The position numbers were made by a program, and so were the translations under genes. A stretch of 64,000 nt of DNA from Bacteroidota bacterium (GTDB lineage Bacteria > Bacteroidota > Bacteroidia > Cytophagales > Cyclobacteriaceae): assembly GCA_018267135.1 (NCBI GenBank), contig JAFDZA010000018.1, positions 62,001 through 126,000 of the forward strand. Direction: 5' to 3'. Below are positions 53,316 through 63,100 of this stretch, one piece after another. The notes under the pieces were generated by a model, which was not told where the DNA came from, made no database searches, and saw nothing but the letters and a program-made list of their open reading frames with translations. Numbering within the stretch: the stretch's first letter is position 1; every line of letters starts with the position of its first letter.

Positions 53316-56300
53316 ATGAATATCACAGAAATATCAATCAAACGCCCATCGCTGATTATCGTACTGTTCAGCGTGTTTACCCTATTGGGAATTATCGGCT
53401 ATAAAAATTTGAGTTACGAATTAATGCCGGATTTCAATCAGCCTGTTGTGGTAATAAGAACAGTTTATCCTGGAGCAGAACCCAACGAAGTAGAAACTTC
53501 CGTTTCCCGAAAAATTGAAGATGCTCTTTCTAATTTGGAAGGTGTGGATTATTTGGTAACAAAATCATTGCCCAATGCTTCAATCATCATTGCCAATCTA
53601 AAATATGGAACGGATTTGGACAAAACAATGCAGGATGCACAACGCTACATTGACAATATCCGAAAGGATTTGCCGAAAGACATTTTAAGCCCCGTAATGA
53701 GTAAAGTTTCGCCTAATGATTTGCCGATTATGTCGGTAAGCGCCACCAGCAATTTAAACCCGACAGACTTTTACCAAAAAATGAAAGATGAGTATCTGCC
53801 ACAAATCCAACAACTAAAAGGAGTAGCAGAGATTACCATTTTAGGCGGAGAAGAACGGGAAATTCAAATCAAGGTGAACAAAGATAAATTGAAGCTCTAT
53901 AAAATTTCTCTGTATCAGGTAGTAGAAGCTGTCAATCGTTCGGGTATTGATTTGCCTGCGGGAAAATTACAAACCGATACAGAAAACAATTCGGTGCGGT
54001 TAGTAGGCAAATTCAATACCATCAATGATATTCAGAATGTTCAGGTCGCAATGCCTTTTCCAAACAGTCCTGTTTATGTGAAAGATATTGCGGAAGTAAC
54101 AGACGGCATTAAAGAAACTACTTCGTATAGCCGTTACAACGGTAAAAACGGTATTGGCTTAATGATAAAGAAACAAGGCGATGCCAATGCCGTTGATGTT
54201 TCCAAACTAATCAGAGAAAAATTTCAGTCCATTGAAAAACAAAACGCCAAAGCAAATGTGAAGTTTGTAATTACGGAGGATAGTACCGATAACACCATTG
54301 CAGCCGTAAATTCGGTAGTATTTGACTTAATCTTAGCCGTGATATTAGTGTCCTTGGTAATGTTGCTGTTCCTGCGAAGTTTCAGAAACGCACTGATTGT
54401 GTTGGTTGCCATTCCTACTTCTTTGATTACCGCCTTTGCCGTGATGTGGCTGTTGGGTTATACGCTCAACCTGATGACATTGCTGGCGATGTCTTTAATC
54501 ATCGGTATTTTAGTGGACGATGCGACCGTAGTTTTAGAAAATATCCAACGCCATTTGGATATGGGTAAGGAAAAAAGAGCGGCTTCTATGGACGGACGAA
54601 TGGAAATCGGTTTTTCGGCATTGTCCATTACATTGGTTGATGTGGTGGTGTTTCTCCCGATTTTATTCTTACAGGTTTTTGTTGCCGATATGCTCAAACA
54701 GTTTTCGGTGGTGGTGATTACTTCTACGCTTACCAGTTTATTGGTAGGTTTTACTTTAACGCCTTGGTTGGCTTCACGCATCGGAAAAAAAGAAGATTTG
54801 CAACCGACCAATTTCTTCAATCATTTTTTACTTTGGTTTGAACATCAGTTGGATAAATTCATCGGTTGGTATGGTAAAACGCTGAATTGGGTTTTAAATC
54901 ATAAACTAATCTTTACTGCATTTGTTTTGCTTCTTTTTATTGGAACTGCTGTAATGATGAAACAAGGAATTATCGGTAAAGAACTCATTGCAACGGGCGA
55001 CCAAGGTAAATTTCGTTTAGGATTAGAATTTGATAAAAGCGCTTCCATTCAGCAAAACAATTTGGTTTCCGAAAAAATAGAAAACTATATTTTGAAGCAA
55101 CCCGAAGTTTCAACTGTATTCAGTAATGTGGGCGGACCAAGTACAGGCATTGGAAGTTTGGGAGTTGGTTCTGCCAATAAAACTGAATTTACCATTCAAT
55201 TAAAAATTAAGAATAACGAATTAAAAATGGCGGGATTAAAGAAAATTCCGACAGAACAGTTTATGCGAAAATTGAGAGACGATTTACAAAAAGAATATTC
55301 AGGCATTAACTTTTCAATGATAGCATTAGGCTTAATTCCTCGTTCTGCACCGATAGAAATCACATTGAGTGGGAGCGACCTAAACCAAGTAATGCAGACA
55401 GGCAATGATTTAAAATCGGTCATTGAAAAAATGCCCGGAGCAGATAATGTACGACTTTCGGTAGAAGCCGGAAGTCCCGAGTTTAAAATAATTCCTGACA
55501 AAGATAAAATGCAACGATTAGGCTTGAATACCGCTTATGTAGGAATGAATTTGAGAACTGCTTTTACAGGAAATGATGATGCTACTTTAACGGAAAACGG
55601 AACGGAATATCCTGTACGAATTTGGTTGGATAAATTCAGCCGTAAAAATTATGATGATTTGCAGCAACTCAGCATAACAAATCCAATGGGTATTCCAATA
55701 GAAGTTTCACTGTTTGCAACTATTGAAAGAGATAATTCGCCTTCGCTTTTAGAGCGGAAAGACCGTCAACCTGCTGTTACATTAACTTCAGATGCACTCG
55801 GCAGACCTTCAGGAACGGTGGCTGACGATGTAGTGACGTATCTAAAGAATAATCCTTTGCCCGATGGAATTTCAATGACTTGGGGAAGCGATATTAAACG
55901 GCAAAACGACAGTTTCGGAGCTTTGGGTTCGGTATTGCTGATATCATTCTTACTAATTTATTTGATTATGGTAGCCTTGTACGACAGCTATATTTATCCT
56001 TTCGTTGCCCTATTTGCCATACCTGTTGCCGCTATCGGAGCGTTTTTAGCCTTGAATTTATCACTAAGTAATTTGAGCTTATTTGCCTTGCTCGGCTTGA
56101 TTATGCTAATGGGATTGGTAACAAAAAATTCCATCTTAATTGTGGACTTTACCAACCAATTAAAAGCAGAGGGAAAACATTACCAAGAAGCATTGATTAC
56201 CGCAGGAAAAGAACGAATGCGACCAATCTTAATGACGACTTTATCAATGGCTATAGGAATGTTACCCATAGCATTAGCCAGCGGAACAGCAGCCGAATGG

Positions 56301-56450
56301 AAAAATGGATTGGCGTGGGTAATTATCGGAGGTTTACTTTCTTCATTGGCTTTGACGGTGTATTTAGTGCCAATGGTATATTATGTAGTGGATAAAGTGA
56401 AGGAGAAATTAAAAATTAAAAGTTACGAATTAAAAATCATTAATAGATGA
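53316..56450 (+). CDS. RND-family efflux transporter permease (AcrB/HAE1-like)
   Basis: 1044 residues from ATG 53316 (MNITEISIKRPSL); the upstream TTG at 53307 is less likely. There are twelve membrane helices in the usual 1+5/1+5 plan with two large periplasmic loops. Helix 4 has GILVDDATVVLENIQRH with the paired aspartates of proton-driven multidrug pumps. GLVTKNSILIVDF and MRPILMTTLSMAIGMLPIAL mark the second half. It exports hydrophobic compounds with the neighbouring adaptor and TolC. An in-frame KIKNNELK segment in the second periplasmic loop is encoded by a copy of the AT-rich repeat, and the C-terminal KLKIKSYELKI is another. Confidence 0.95.
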   Translation: MNITEISIKRPSLIIVLFSVFTLLGIIGYKNLSYELMPDFNQPVVVIRTVYPGAEPNEVETSVSRKIEDALSNLEGVDYLVTKSLPNASIIIANLKYGTDLDKTMQDAQRYIDNIRKDLPKDILSPVMSKVSPNDLPIMSVSATSNLNPTDFYQKMKDEYLPQIQQLKGVAEITILGGEEREIQIKVNKDKLKLYKISLYQVVEAVNRSGIDLPAGKLQTDTENNSVRLVGKFNTINDIQNVQVAMPFPNSPVYVKDIAEVTDGIKETTSYSRYNGKNGIGLMIKKQGDANAVDVSKLIREKFQSIEKQNAKANVKFVITEDSTDNTIAAVNSVVFDLILAVILVSLVMLLFLRSFRNALIVLVAIPTSLITAFAVMWLLGYTLNLMTLLAMSLIIGILVDDATVVLENIQRHLDMGKEKRAASMDGRMEIGFSALSITLVDVVVFLPILFLQVFVADMLKQFSVVVITSTLTSLLVGFTLTPWLASRIGKKEDLQPTNFFNHFLLWFEHQLDKFIGWYGKTLNWVLNHKLIFTAFVLLLFIGTAVMMKQGIIGKELIATGDQGKFRLGLEFDKSASIQQNNLVSEKIENYILKQPEVSTVFSNVGGPSTGIGSLGVGSANKTEFTIQLKIKNNELKMAGLKKIPTEQFMRKLRDDLQKEYSGINFSMIALGLIPRSAPIEITLSGSDLNQVMQTGNDLKSVIEKMPGADNVRLSVEAGSPEFKIIPDKDKMQRLGLNTAYVGMNLRTAFTGNDDATLTENGTEYPVRIWLDKFSRKNYDDLQQLSITNPMGIPIEVSLFATIERDNSPSLLERKDRQPAVTLTSDALGRPSGTVADDVVTYLKNNPLPDGISMTWGSDIKRQNDSFGALGSVLLISFLLIYLIMVALYDSYIYPFVALFAIPVAAIGAFLALNLSLSNLSLFALLGLIMLMGLVTKNSILIVDFTNQLKAEGKHYQEALITAGKERMRPILMTTLSMAIGMLPIALASGTAAEWKNGLAWVIIGGLLSSLALTVYLVPMVYYVVDKVKEKLKIKSYELKIINR
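55198..55228. repeat. AT-rich repeat copy R4 inside the RND coding sequence
   Basis: AATTAAAAATTAAGA followed by ATAACGAATTAAAAA, read in frame as part of LKIKNNELK. Same family as R1 and R5. Confidence 0.6.
56407..56444. repeat. AT-rich repeat copy R5 at the RND gene end
   Basis: AATTAAAAATTAAAA followed by GTTACGAATTAAAAA. It matches R1 with one difference over the first 27 bases and encodes the last residues of the pump. Confidence 0.7.
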
Positions 56451-56896
56451 GAGAATTACAATCTATCTTAGTAATGCTAATGGTAAGTATAACCTTTCTT
56501 TCATTTACGGCTAAAGAACAAGATACACATACCTTAACCGTTGAAGTAGAAAACTTGCGAAACTCAAAAGGTGTTTTACAAGTAGCTTTATATAACAAAG
56601 ACGGCTCAATTCCCGATGAACAGTACAAAAACTATTACAAAATTCAGACTACAAATATTGAGAGCGGAAATGCCGAGATTATTTTTAAAAATCTCCCGAA
56701 AGGAAAATATGCTATAAACATTTTGCACGATGAAAACAAAAACGGTAAAATTGACAAAGGATTTATTTTACCGAAAGAAGGAATTGGCTTTTCAAACTAT
56801 TCATCAATAGGAATAACCAATCGTCCAAATTTTGAAAAGGCAAGTTTTGATTTGTTTCAAGACAAAGAAATTAAAGTGAAAGTGATTTATATGTAA
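56447..56896 (+). CDS. DUF2141-family protein
   Basis: 149 residues. A signal peptide (cleavage near SFTAKEQ) precedes a beta-sandwich with the DUF2141 pattern: LTVEVENLRNSKGVLQVALY, FKNLPKGKYAINILHDENKN and GKIDKGFILPKEGIGFSNY. Proteins of this family are exported, have no proven function, and often occur with RND or carotenoid genes. The start overlaps the pump stop (ATGA). It ends the efflux operon; a structured hairpin follows 9 bp later. Confidence 0.87.
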   Translation: MRELQSILVMLMVSITFLSFTAKEQDTHTLTVEVENLRNSKGVLQVALYNKDGSIPDEQYKNYYKIQTTNIESGNAEIIFKNLPKGKYAINILHDENKNGKIDKGFILPKEGIGFSNYSSIGITNRPNFEKASFDLFQDKEIKVKVIYM

Positions 56897-57349
56897 GCCA
56901 AGCACAGGTAAAAGCACATCCCGAAAAATAGGGAAGAGCTTTCACCTTTCCAACCCTGACAAAAATTGAAACCGTTTACGGTTCACGAAACCAATAAACA
57001 ACAATTAAAAAGTGAGTAATTAAAAAACCCTTCCCTTCAAAAATAAAAAATTACTCAACACGACAAGGGTGGAGAAAAGTAGTATTGACAATGGTTTGCA
57101 AGGACATCGGACAAGAACCACTGGCTATAACACAGTATTGGCAAAAAAAGGGACAGACGGAAGTAATTGAACAGTTGTGCTACTATCAACTTTTGTGCAT
57201 ATATATTCGGCTAACGATTTTAAAACGCCCCCTTCTTCGCCAATACCCAGAACATTTTTAATTTTATTCTTGGCTTTGGTCGCTCTCTACAGGAGCCGTT
57301 GCCAAGTTTTGTAAATTAACACTGCAAAAAAAATATTTACCCCGATGTA
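56897..57349. other. Gene-free stretch with three inverted repeats, right edge of the island
   Basis: About 450 bp with no convincing ORF. It contains a long interrupted hairpin (56906-56947), the palindrome AACCGTTTACGGTT (56970-56983), an inverted pair TGAGTAATT/AATTACTCA (57013-57021 and 57049-57057) and, further on, intergenic sequence including CGTTGCCAA at 57297-57305, the inverse of 48140-48148. No clear promoter for the antiporter gene was seen. Confidence 0.5.
56906..56947 (+). terminator. Symmetric hairpin after the efflux operon (possible terminator)
   Basis: AGGT, AAAGC and TCCC pair in order with ACCT, GCTTT and GGGA, separated by matched 1x1 and 3x3 internal loops, around an 8-base loop. 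There is no T run after it, so termination by itself is uncertain. Confidence 0.45.
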
Positions 57350-58924
57350 ATGCATACCCTTTTACCTTTTCTTCTGGCCATGATAGCCGCCATTGTTTTA
57401 TTGGAGATGGGGGCTACAAAATTAAAAATTGCTTACCCTATTCTGCTCGTGGTGGCTGGGTTGGGTATCAGTTTTATTCCGGGGTTACCCAGCGTACACA
57501 TTAACCCTGATCTTATCTTTTTTATTTTCCTGCCTCCGTTGTTGTTTGAGGCCTCCTGGATGATCTCTTTCAAAGAAATGAAAAAATGGTGGCGCATCAT
57601 TGGCAGCTTTGCCTTTGTGGTTGTTTTTTTTACTGCCTTTTCAGTAGCCATCGTTACCAATTACATCATTCCGGGCTTTACCTTCGCATTGGGTTTCTTA
57701 TTGGGCGGGATTGTTTCTCCGCCCGATGCGGTGAGCACCGGAGCCATTACCAAATTTGTAAAAATACCTCCCTCTTTTTCATCCATTCTGGAAGGTGAAA
57801 GTTTGCTTAACGATGCCTCTTCGCTCATCATTTTCAGGTTTGCTTTAATTGCCATTGGTGCGGGGCAGTTTGTGTGGCAAGAGGCGGCCGTCAGTTTTTT
57901 ATGGATGATTCTGGGCGGCACGGGGAGCGGTTTGTTGTTAGCCTGGCTTTTCGTTCAAGCCCATCGGTGGCTCCCGACTGATGCCCCATCAGACGTTACC
58001 CTTACACTGATAGAACCATACGTTATGTATTGGGCTGCTGAACAACTGCATTGCTCCGGTGTATTAGCGGTAGTGGCAGGCGGTTTATTCATGTCTAACC
58101 GAAGGCTGTTGTTTTTAAACAGCGTAAGTCGCATTAAAGGATTTAGTGTTTGGGAAAGTTTTGTATTTATACTAAACGGAATGGTGTTTTTGCTCATTGG
58201 TCTGGCACTTCCGGAAGTGGTAAACGGGCTTCGCTCCAAGGGCATTCAGTTAAGCACCGCCATTGGCTATGGTCTGCTGGTAACGATTCTATTAATTATT
58301 ACACGTATTATTAGTTCTTACACTGCCTTGCTCGCCACCTATTTTTTTCGAAGGAGTGTGATGCCCGAAACAGGAAAAAGAACGTTTTTATTACCTCTGA
58401 TCTTAGGCTGGACAGGCATGCGCGGGGTTGTGTCGTTGGCGGCCGCTTTGGCCATTCCAATAACACTTGCTAACGGTACGGAGTTTCCCTACCGAAATCT
58501 GATTTTGTTTATTACGTTCATTGTCATCCTGCTTACCTTGGTTGTGCAGGGCCTTACACTGCCCTATTTTATCAGGCGAAGCCGTTTGTTTGACTCCTCT
58601 GCGCACCTCGAGCGAGAAGAAGAAATGAGGCAAAAAATAAAAAAAGGATTAAGAGAAAACGGGTATCGATTCCTTAAAGAAAAATATCATAACGGAAACA
58701 ATCATGCCTCCCTGCAAAAATTAATGCATCATTGGGAAGAGAAATTAAAAACGGAAGAAGAGGATGGGATGAATGAAAAAACAAAAAAAATCTTTTTAGA
58801 GATGCTCGAAAGCCAGCGACAATACCTGAATACACTCAATAAAGATCCTAAAATAGAGGAAGAAATAATCCGCCAACAGTTATACCGGATTGATTTAGAG
58901 GAAGAGCGGCTGAAAATGACTTGA
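57350..58924 (+). CDS. CPA1-family Na+/H+ antiporter (NhaP-like)
   Basis: 524 residues, about twelve membrane helices. Motifs are GLGISFIPGLPSVHINPDLI, LPPLLFEASWMISF, GGIVSPPDAVSTGAI and the ion-binding Asn-Asp in LEGESLLNDASSL, then GWTGMRGVVSLAAALAIP. The soluble C-terminal 120 residues are highly charged and helical. It exchanges cytoplasmic Na+ or K+ for protons. GC content returns to the level seen before 47.9 kb, so it belongs to the host chromosome rather than the island. Confidence 0.93.
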   Translation: MHTLLPFLLAMIAAIVLLEMGATKLKIAYPILLVVAGLGISFIPGLPSVHINPDLIFFIFLPPLLFEASWMISFKEMKKWWRIIGSFAFVVVFFTAFSVAIVTNYIIPGFTFALGFLLGGIVSPPDAVSTGAITKFVKIPPSFSSILEGESLLNDASSLIIFRFALIAIGAGQFVWQEAAVSFLWMILGGTGSGLLLAWLFVQAHRWLPTDAPSDVTLTLIEPYVMYWAAEQLHCSGVLAVVAGGLFMSNRRLLFLNSVSRIKGFSVWESFVFILNGMVFLLIGLALPEVVNGLRSKGIQLSTAIGYGLLVTILLIITRIISSYTALLATYFFRRSVMPETGKRTFLLPLILGWTGMRGVVSLAAALAIPITLANGTEFPYRNLILFITFIVILLTLVVQGLTLPYFIRRSRLFDSSAHLEREEEMRQKIKKGLRENGYRFLKEKYHNGNNHASLQKLMHHWEEKLKTEEEDGMNEKTKKIFLEMLESQRQYLNTLNKDPKIEEEIIRQQLYRIDLEEERLKMT

Positions 58925-58929
58925 TCCTC

Positions 58930-59970
58930 TCAAAAATCGGGGCAGGGAATAAATAATTTATCGGGCGGAGGTTTGCGCGGGTCGCGCGTGCTCCAGCTAT
59001 ATACAATACTAAACTCGTGTGCTCCTCCGCTGGCCGGCCCTAACTTAGAGATCGTATAATCATAACTGTACCCGATGTTCAATATATTTTTATCTCCTTT
59101 TTGGGTGAAGCCGATCAGTAACACGATAGATTCGTTGTTCACAATTCCATTTACATTTTTGAATGGCACCCCCCGGTACCAGGTACCAATAATCAAAGGT
59201 TCAAACGTATAGTAAACACCTAAATCCATCTGGTCGAACCGGCCCTGATGCCGGTACTGCATGGTGGGAGTAATACTTCGCTCGCGGGCTTTATTGTAAA
59301 ACCCTTGCCCCATCACTCCGGGTGTCAGATAAAATTTCCATCCGGCATGACCGCTGATTTTTCGCGGCAGCGGATCGTTAGATCCCATCAGCGATTGATT
59401 GGGTTGTGTAATGTGAGCCACCGTAACGCCAAACCATCCATTCTTTGAATACAACAACCCGCCCATTGTCATATCAGGAAAAAATTTGGATTGGCCGGAG
59501 TTCAATCCTTCCACCGATTGCCGGTTTACCACCTGGCCGGTAGTGGGGTCAAACTGATCGCCAAAAGTCAGCCGGTCGAAATTAATAGACCGGTTATAAA
59601 TGGAAGCCTGAAACCCGGGGCGAAATGAAAGTTTCTTGCTGATATTTAATTCGTATGAATACATCGCCCCAAAACTGGTGGACTGCAGGCCGAGCAACCC
59701 TTCGCGGTCGCGATTCAAAATAAAGCCCACTCCGCTCTTTTTGCTTTCGATGTAAAAATCGGCAAAAGCCGAAATGGTATTAAAGTTAGCATCAATGGCC
59801 GGCCATTGGTTGCGGTAGTTGGTGCCAATGCGTGCCTGCCCGGTCGATCCGGCAAAGGCCGGATTGAGATAAAGCGGAGCAGCATAAAATTGTGAAAATT
59901 GCGGGTCTTGGGCAGTTACAGTGGCCCCCATAAACAGCATCAACAGCAACGTAAGGCTTACTTTATACAT
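58930..59970 (-). CDS. PorP/SprF-family type IX secretion outer-membrane protein
   Basis: 346 residues from ATG 59970 (MYKVSLTLLLMLFMG), which gives a proper signal peptide (cleavage near VTAQDP); an in-frame ATG at 59997 adds nine residues. The family opening DPQFSQFYAAPLYLNPAFAG is clear, followed by a beta-barrel pattern, NIGYSYDYTISKLG and GAHEFSIVYSW. SprF-like proteins help secrete or anchor large type B substrates such as SprB. It is divergent from the adhesin gene 60179, its likely client. Confidence 0.93.
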   Translation of the reverse strand: MYKVSLTLLLMLFMGATVTAQDPQFSQFYAAPLYLNPAFAGSTGQARIGTNYRNQWPAIDANFNTISAFADFYIESKKSGVGFILNRDREGLLGLQSTSFGAMYSYELNISKKLSFRPGFQASIYNRSINFDRLTFGDQFDPTTGQVVNRQSVEGLNSGQSKFFPDMTMGGLLYSKNGWFGVTVAHITQPNQSLMGSNDPLPRKISGHAGWKFYLTPGVMGQGFYNKARERSITPTMQYRHQGRFDQMDLGVYYTFEPLIIGTWYRGVPFKNVNGIVNNESIVLLIGFTQKGDKNILNIGYSYDYTISKLGPASGGAHEFSIVYSWSTRDPRKPPPDKLFIPCPDF

Positions 59971-60178
59971 CCAAACAGGAGATTTACCTACACACATCCA
60001 AGCAAATTAAGTTCATTCATGACATTAAAAAAAACATTTACCGACAATTCCCGGCCTCGGAAACTATCTAACGATATTTTTATCCAAATTGTATAATTTA
60101 GTGGGCTTAGGCCGTTTAAATAAACAGATAAAATTCGCCTGAATTAATTTGAGCAAACGCAGCGGTAAGAAAAAACAC

Positions 60179-63100
60179 ATGAGGACAAAGCGAGAAGTAG
60201 AATGGTTTCTGTCAGTAAAAAAGATTGGGCTTTTAATGATGGCCATCGGGTTGACCTGGAGTGCAGGGGCTCAAAATCTGGCGCAGCATAATTGGTATTT
60301 TGGTAACTCGGCCAATGCCATCCGGTTTAACCGGGCTACGAATATGGCGGCCGTAGTAGCCGGGAAAGCCGTGCCTTTTGGTACAGGTGGCAGTGCCGTA
60401 GCCACTGATCCGGCCACGGCCGATCTTTGGTTTTATACGGATGGTAACAACGTGTTTGATGCCACCAACGTGTTGATGACAAACGGAGCCGGGCTTACAG
60501 CTAATGCCTCGGCTAACCAGCCGGTGGCGATCTGCCAAATGCCGGGCGACTCGACCAAGTTTCTCATCTTTACCAATACCGCTAACTATACGACCGGAGG
60601 AAATATTTCGGTAAGCGTAGTGGATATGACACAGTTTGGAAATTCAATTTTTCCATCTCCTCCGCTGGGTAAGGTTACCTACAAAAATATTCCCACAGCG
60701 ATGGCCAACCGGTCGGAAGGGATGATGATTATTCCACATGCCAACGGTACCGATTACTGGTTGATTTCCCACCAAAATAATTCGGTCAATTATTTTGCCT
60801 GCCAAATCAGCAAAACCAGTTTTAACCCGGCCGGGGCCGGCTCGTTTACCTTTACCAACATCGTACAATCGCAAACTCCGCTGCCGACTACGGTGAGCCT
60901 TTCGGTAGCTAATTTCTCGTACTTCAAAAAGAAAAAATTGCTTACGGTTTCGCCACAAACGGCCAGCACTAACGCATTGACTCTTTTATTCAACGAAGCT
61001 ACCGGAGCCCTCTCGCTCGACCAGGTTCTTTATAACACGGGCGTGGCTTCTACTACCAATCAGAATATTTACGACATCCAGTGGGATAACAAAGGCCGGT
61101 ATCTTTATGTGTCGCGTGTGGGCGAGGCCGGAATTAATGCCGATGTGTTGCAGTTTGACTACCCAAGTTCTTCGGCCGGATCGTCTGTTATTGCTTCGGT
61201 GTTATCAGCTCCGATTTACCGAAGTTGGGGATTGCAACTGGCTCCCGACAGCGCCATTTACCATCTCTATCAAGCTACCAGTGGCGGTCCATTTTTAGTA
61301 GAAAAATTTACCAAGACCGATACCATTGCCACACGGGTGGTTCAAACACCCCTTCCCTTGGGTGCTCTAAATTATACCGGCACGCAATTCCCCTCATTCA
61401 TTCCGAAAATAAATATTTCGCTGCAACTATCCTTTACTAACTCGGGTAGTTGTCAAAATTCTAACATCACCTTTTTTCCTAAAGTTTTTCCTAATGCCGA
61501 CAGCCTGCACTGGGATTTTGGAGATACTACCCGGGTAACCGACTGGAGCCCGGTGCATAAATTTAAAACGGCCAAAACGTATACGGTAACTCTTACCGGA
61601 TACTATCAGGGCAACAAAAAGATTTTTACCAAACCCATTACCCTTACTCCTTTTTCATTGAAACTGACACTGCCCTCTGATACCACCGCCTGCGCCTGTC
61701 AGTTGCCGGTTAATAAGTTGGCCTGCGCCATGCCTCAATTTTCGGTGAAACTAAAAACCAGTGGAGGCAATCCGGTTTCCTACGTTTGGTCGAACGGGCA
61801 AACCGGCACCACCCTGAAGCCGGACTCTTCGGGATTTTATTATGTAGTGGTAACCGATGCCAGCGGATGTTCGGCCTATGCCGGAGTAACCGTGAAGCAA
61901 TACAAAAAAACTGAACAGCGATCGAACATCTGGTATTTTGGAAATAAAGCCGGCATTAATTTTAACCTTAGTCCGCCCAAGGCGCTAAGCAACAGCAATA
62001 TGGTGGCTCCGGCCGGATCGGCCATTGTGTGCGACCAAAACGGGCAAACTATTTTTTATACCAACGGCAGCACCGTGTGGAATAAAAAGAATCAGGTAAT
62101 CGCTACCCAGATTGGTGGCGACTCTACCTCTTCGCAGTCGGCTCTGATTATTCCGGTGCCCAACGATCAAACGCTATACTATATTTTTACCACACAACCG
62201 GCTAATGGTTTTTCGGGCAACGAGTTGCGCTATTCATTATTCGATCTGAAAATGAATGGCGGCACCGGTGGGTTAGTGCAAAAAAATATTTTGCTGTTTG
62301 CCAAAAGTACCGAGCGCCTTACCGGCAATAACGACTGGCTCATTGCCCACGAGTATGGCAACAATACGTTTCGGGCTTACCGCATTACCGCACAAGGCAT
62401 CAGCGATCCGGTTTATTCCGCCATTGGGTCAACCCATTCGTTTCAAAATGCCACCAACGCAGAAGGCTACATGAAACTGGGGCCAAACAACAACCTAGCC
62501 GTAGCATTATCTACCCCGGGCACCAGCAACGTGGTAGAGGTCTTTCATTTGAATGACTCCACCGGAATGTTGACCTACTATCGCAAAATTACTTTGAGCA
62601 ACTCGGCCGGGCAGGTGTATGGAGTTGAGTTTTCGCCCGGTGGAAAAAAATTATTTATTTCAGTACGAGGTGCCAGCTCCGACATTTACGAGTATTGGTT
62701 CGACTACAAAGGCCATTTGAATTTATTAAAAGATAATACTGAACCCGGAACCGAAATAGGCGCCCTGCAAATTGCCCCCGATAGCCAAATCTATTTTGCC
62801 ATTAACAACAGCACCAGCTTAGGCACCATTCAAGCAGTAGAAGACACAACCAAGGTTTCGGGTATTAACCTGAATGGATTTAATCTGGCAGCCGGAACAA
62901 ACAGTTACTTAGGTCTTCCCAATTTCAGACAACAAGTGGGCATTGGTTTTGGCGGCCCGGCCTTTACTTTTACCGGATTGTGTCTGGGCGATTCCACCAA
63001 GTTTGTAGGAACTCCCACCGATGCCATCGACAAGTTTCAATGGTTCTTTGGCGATGGCGGCAGCAGCACCAGTGGGTCGCCCACCCATTTGTATGCTTCT

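Noticed and set aside
48140..57305. TTGGCAACG and its inverse as confirmed att sites of the efflux island
   Set aside because: Nine bases are too few, and no integrase is present; kept only as a hint in the island finding.
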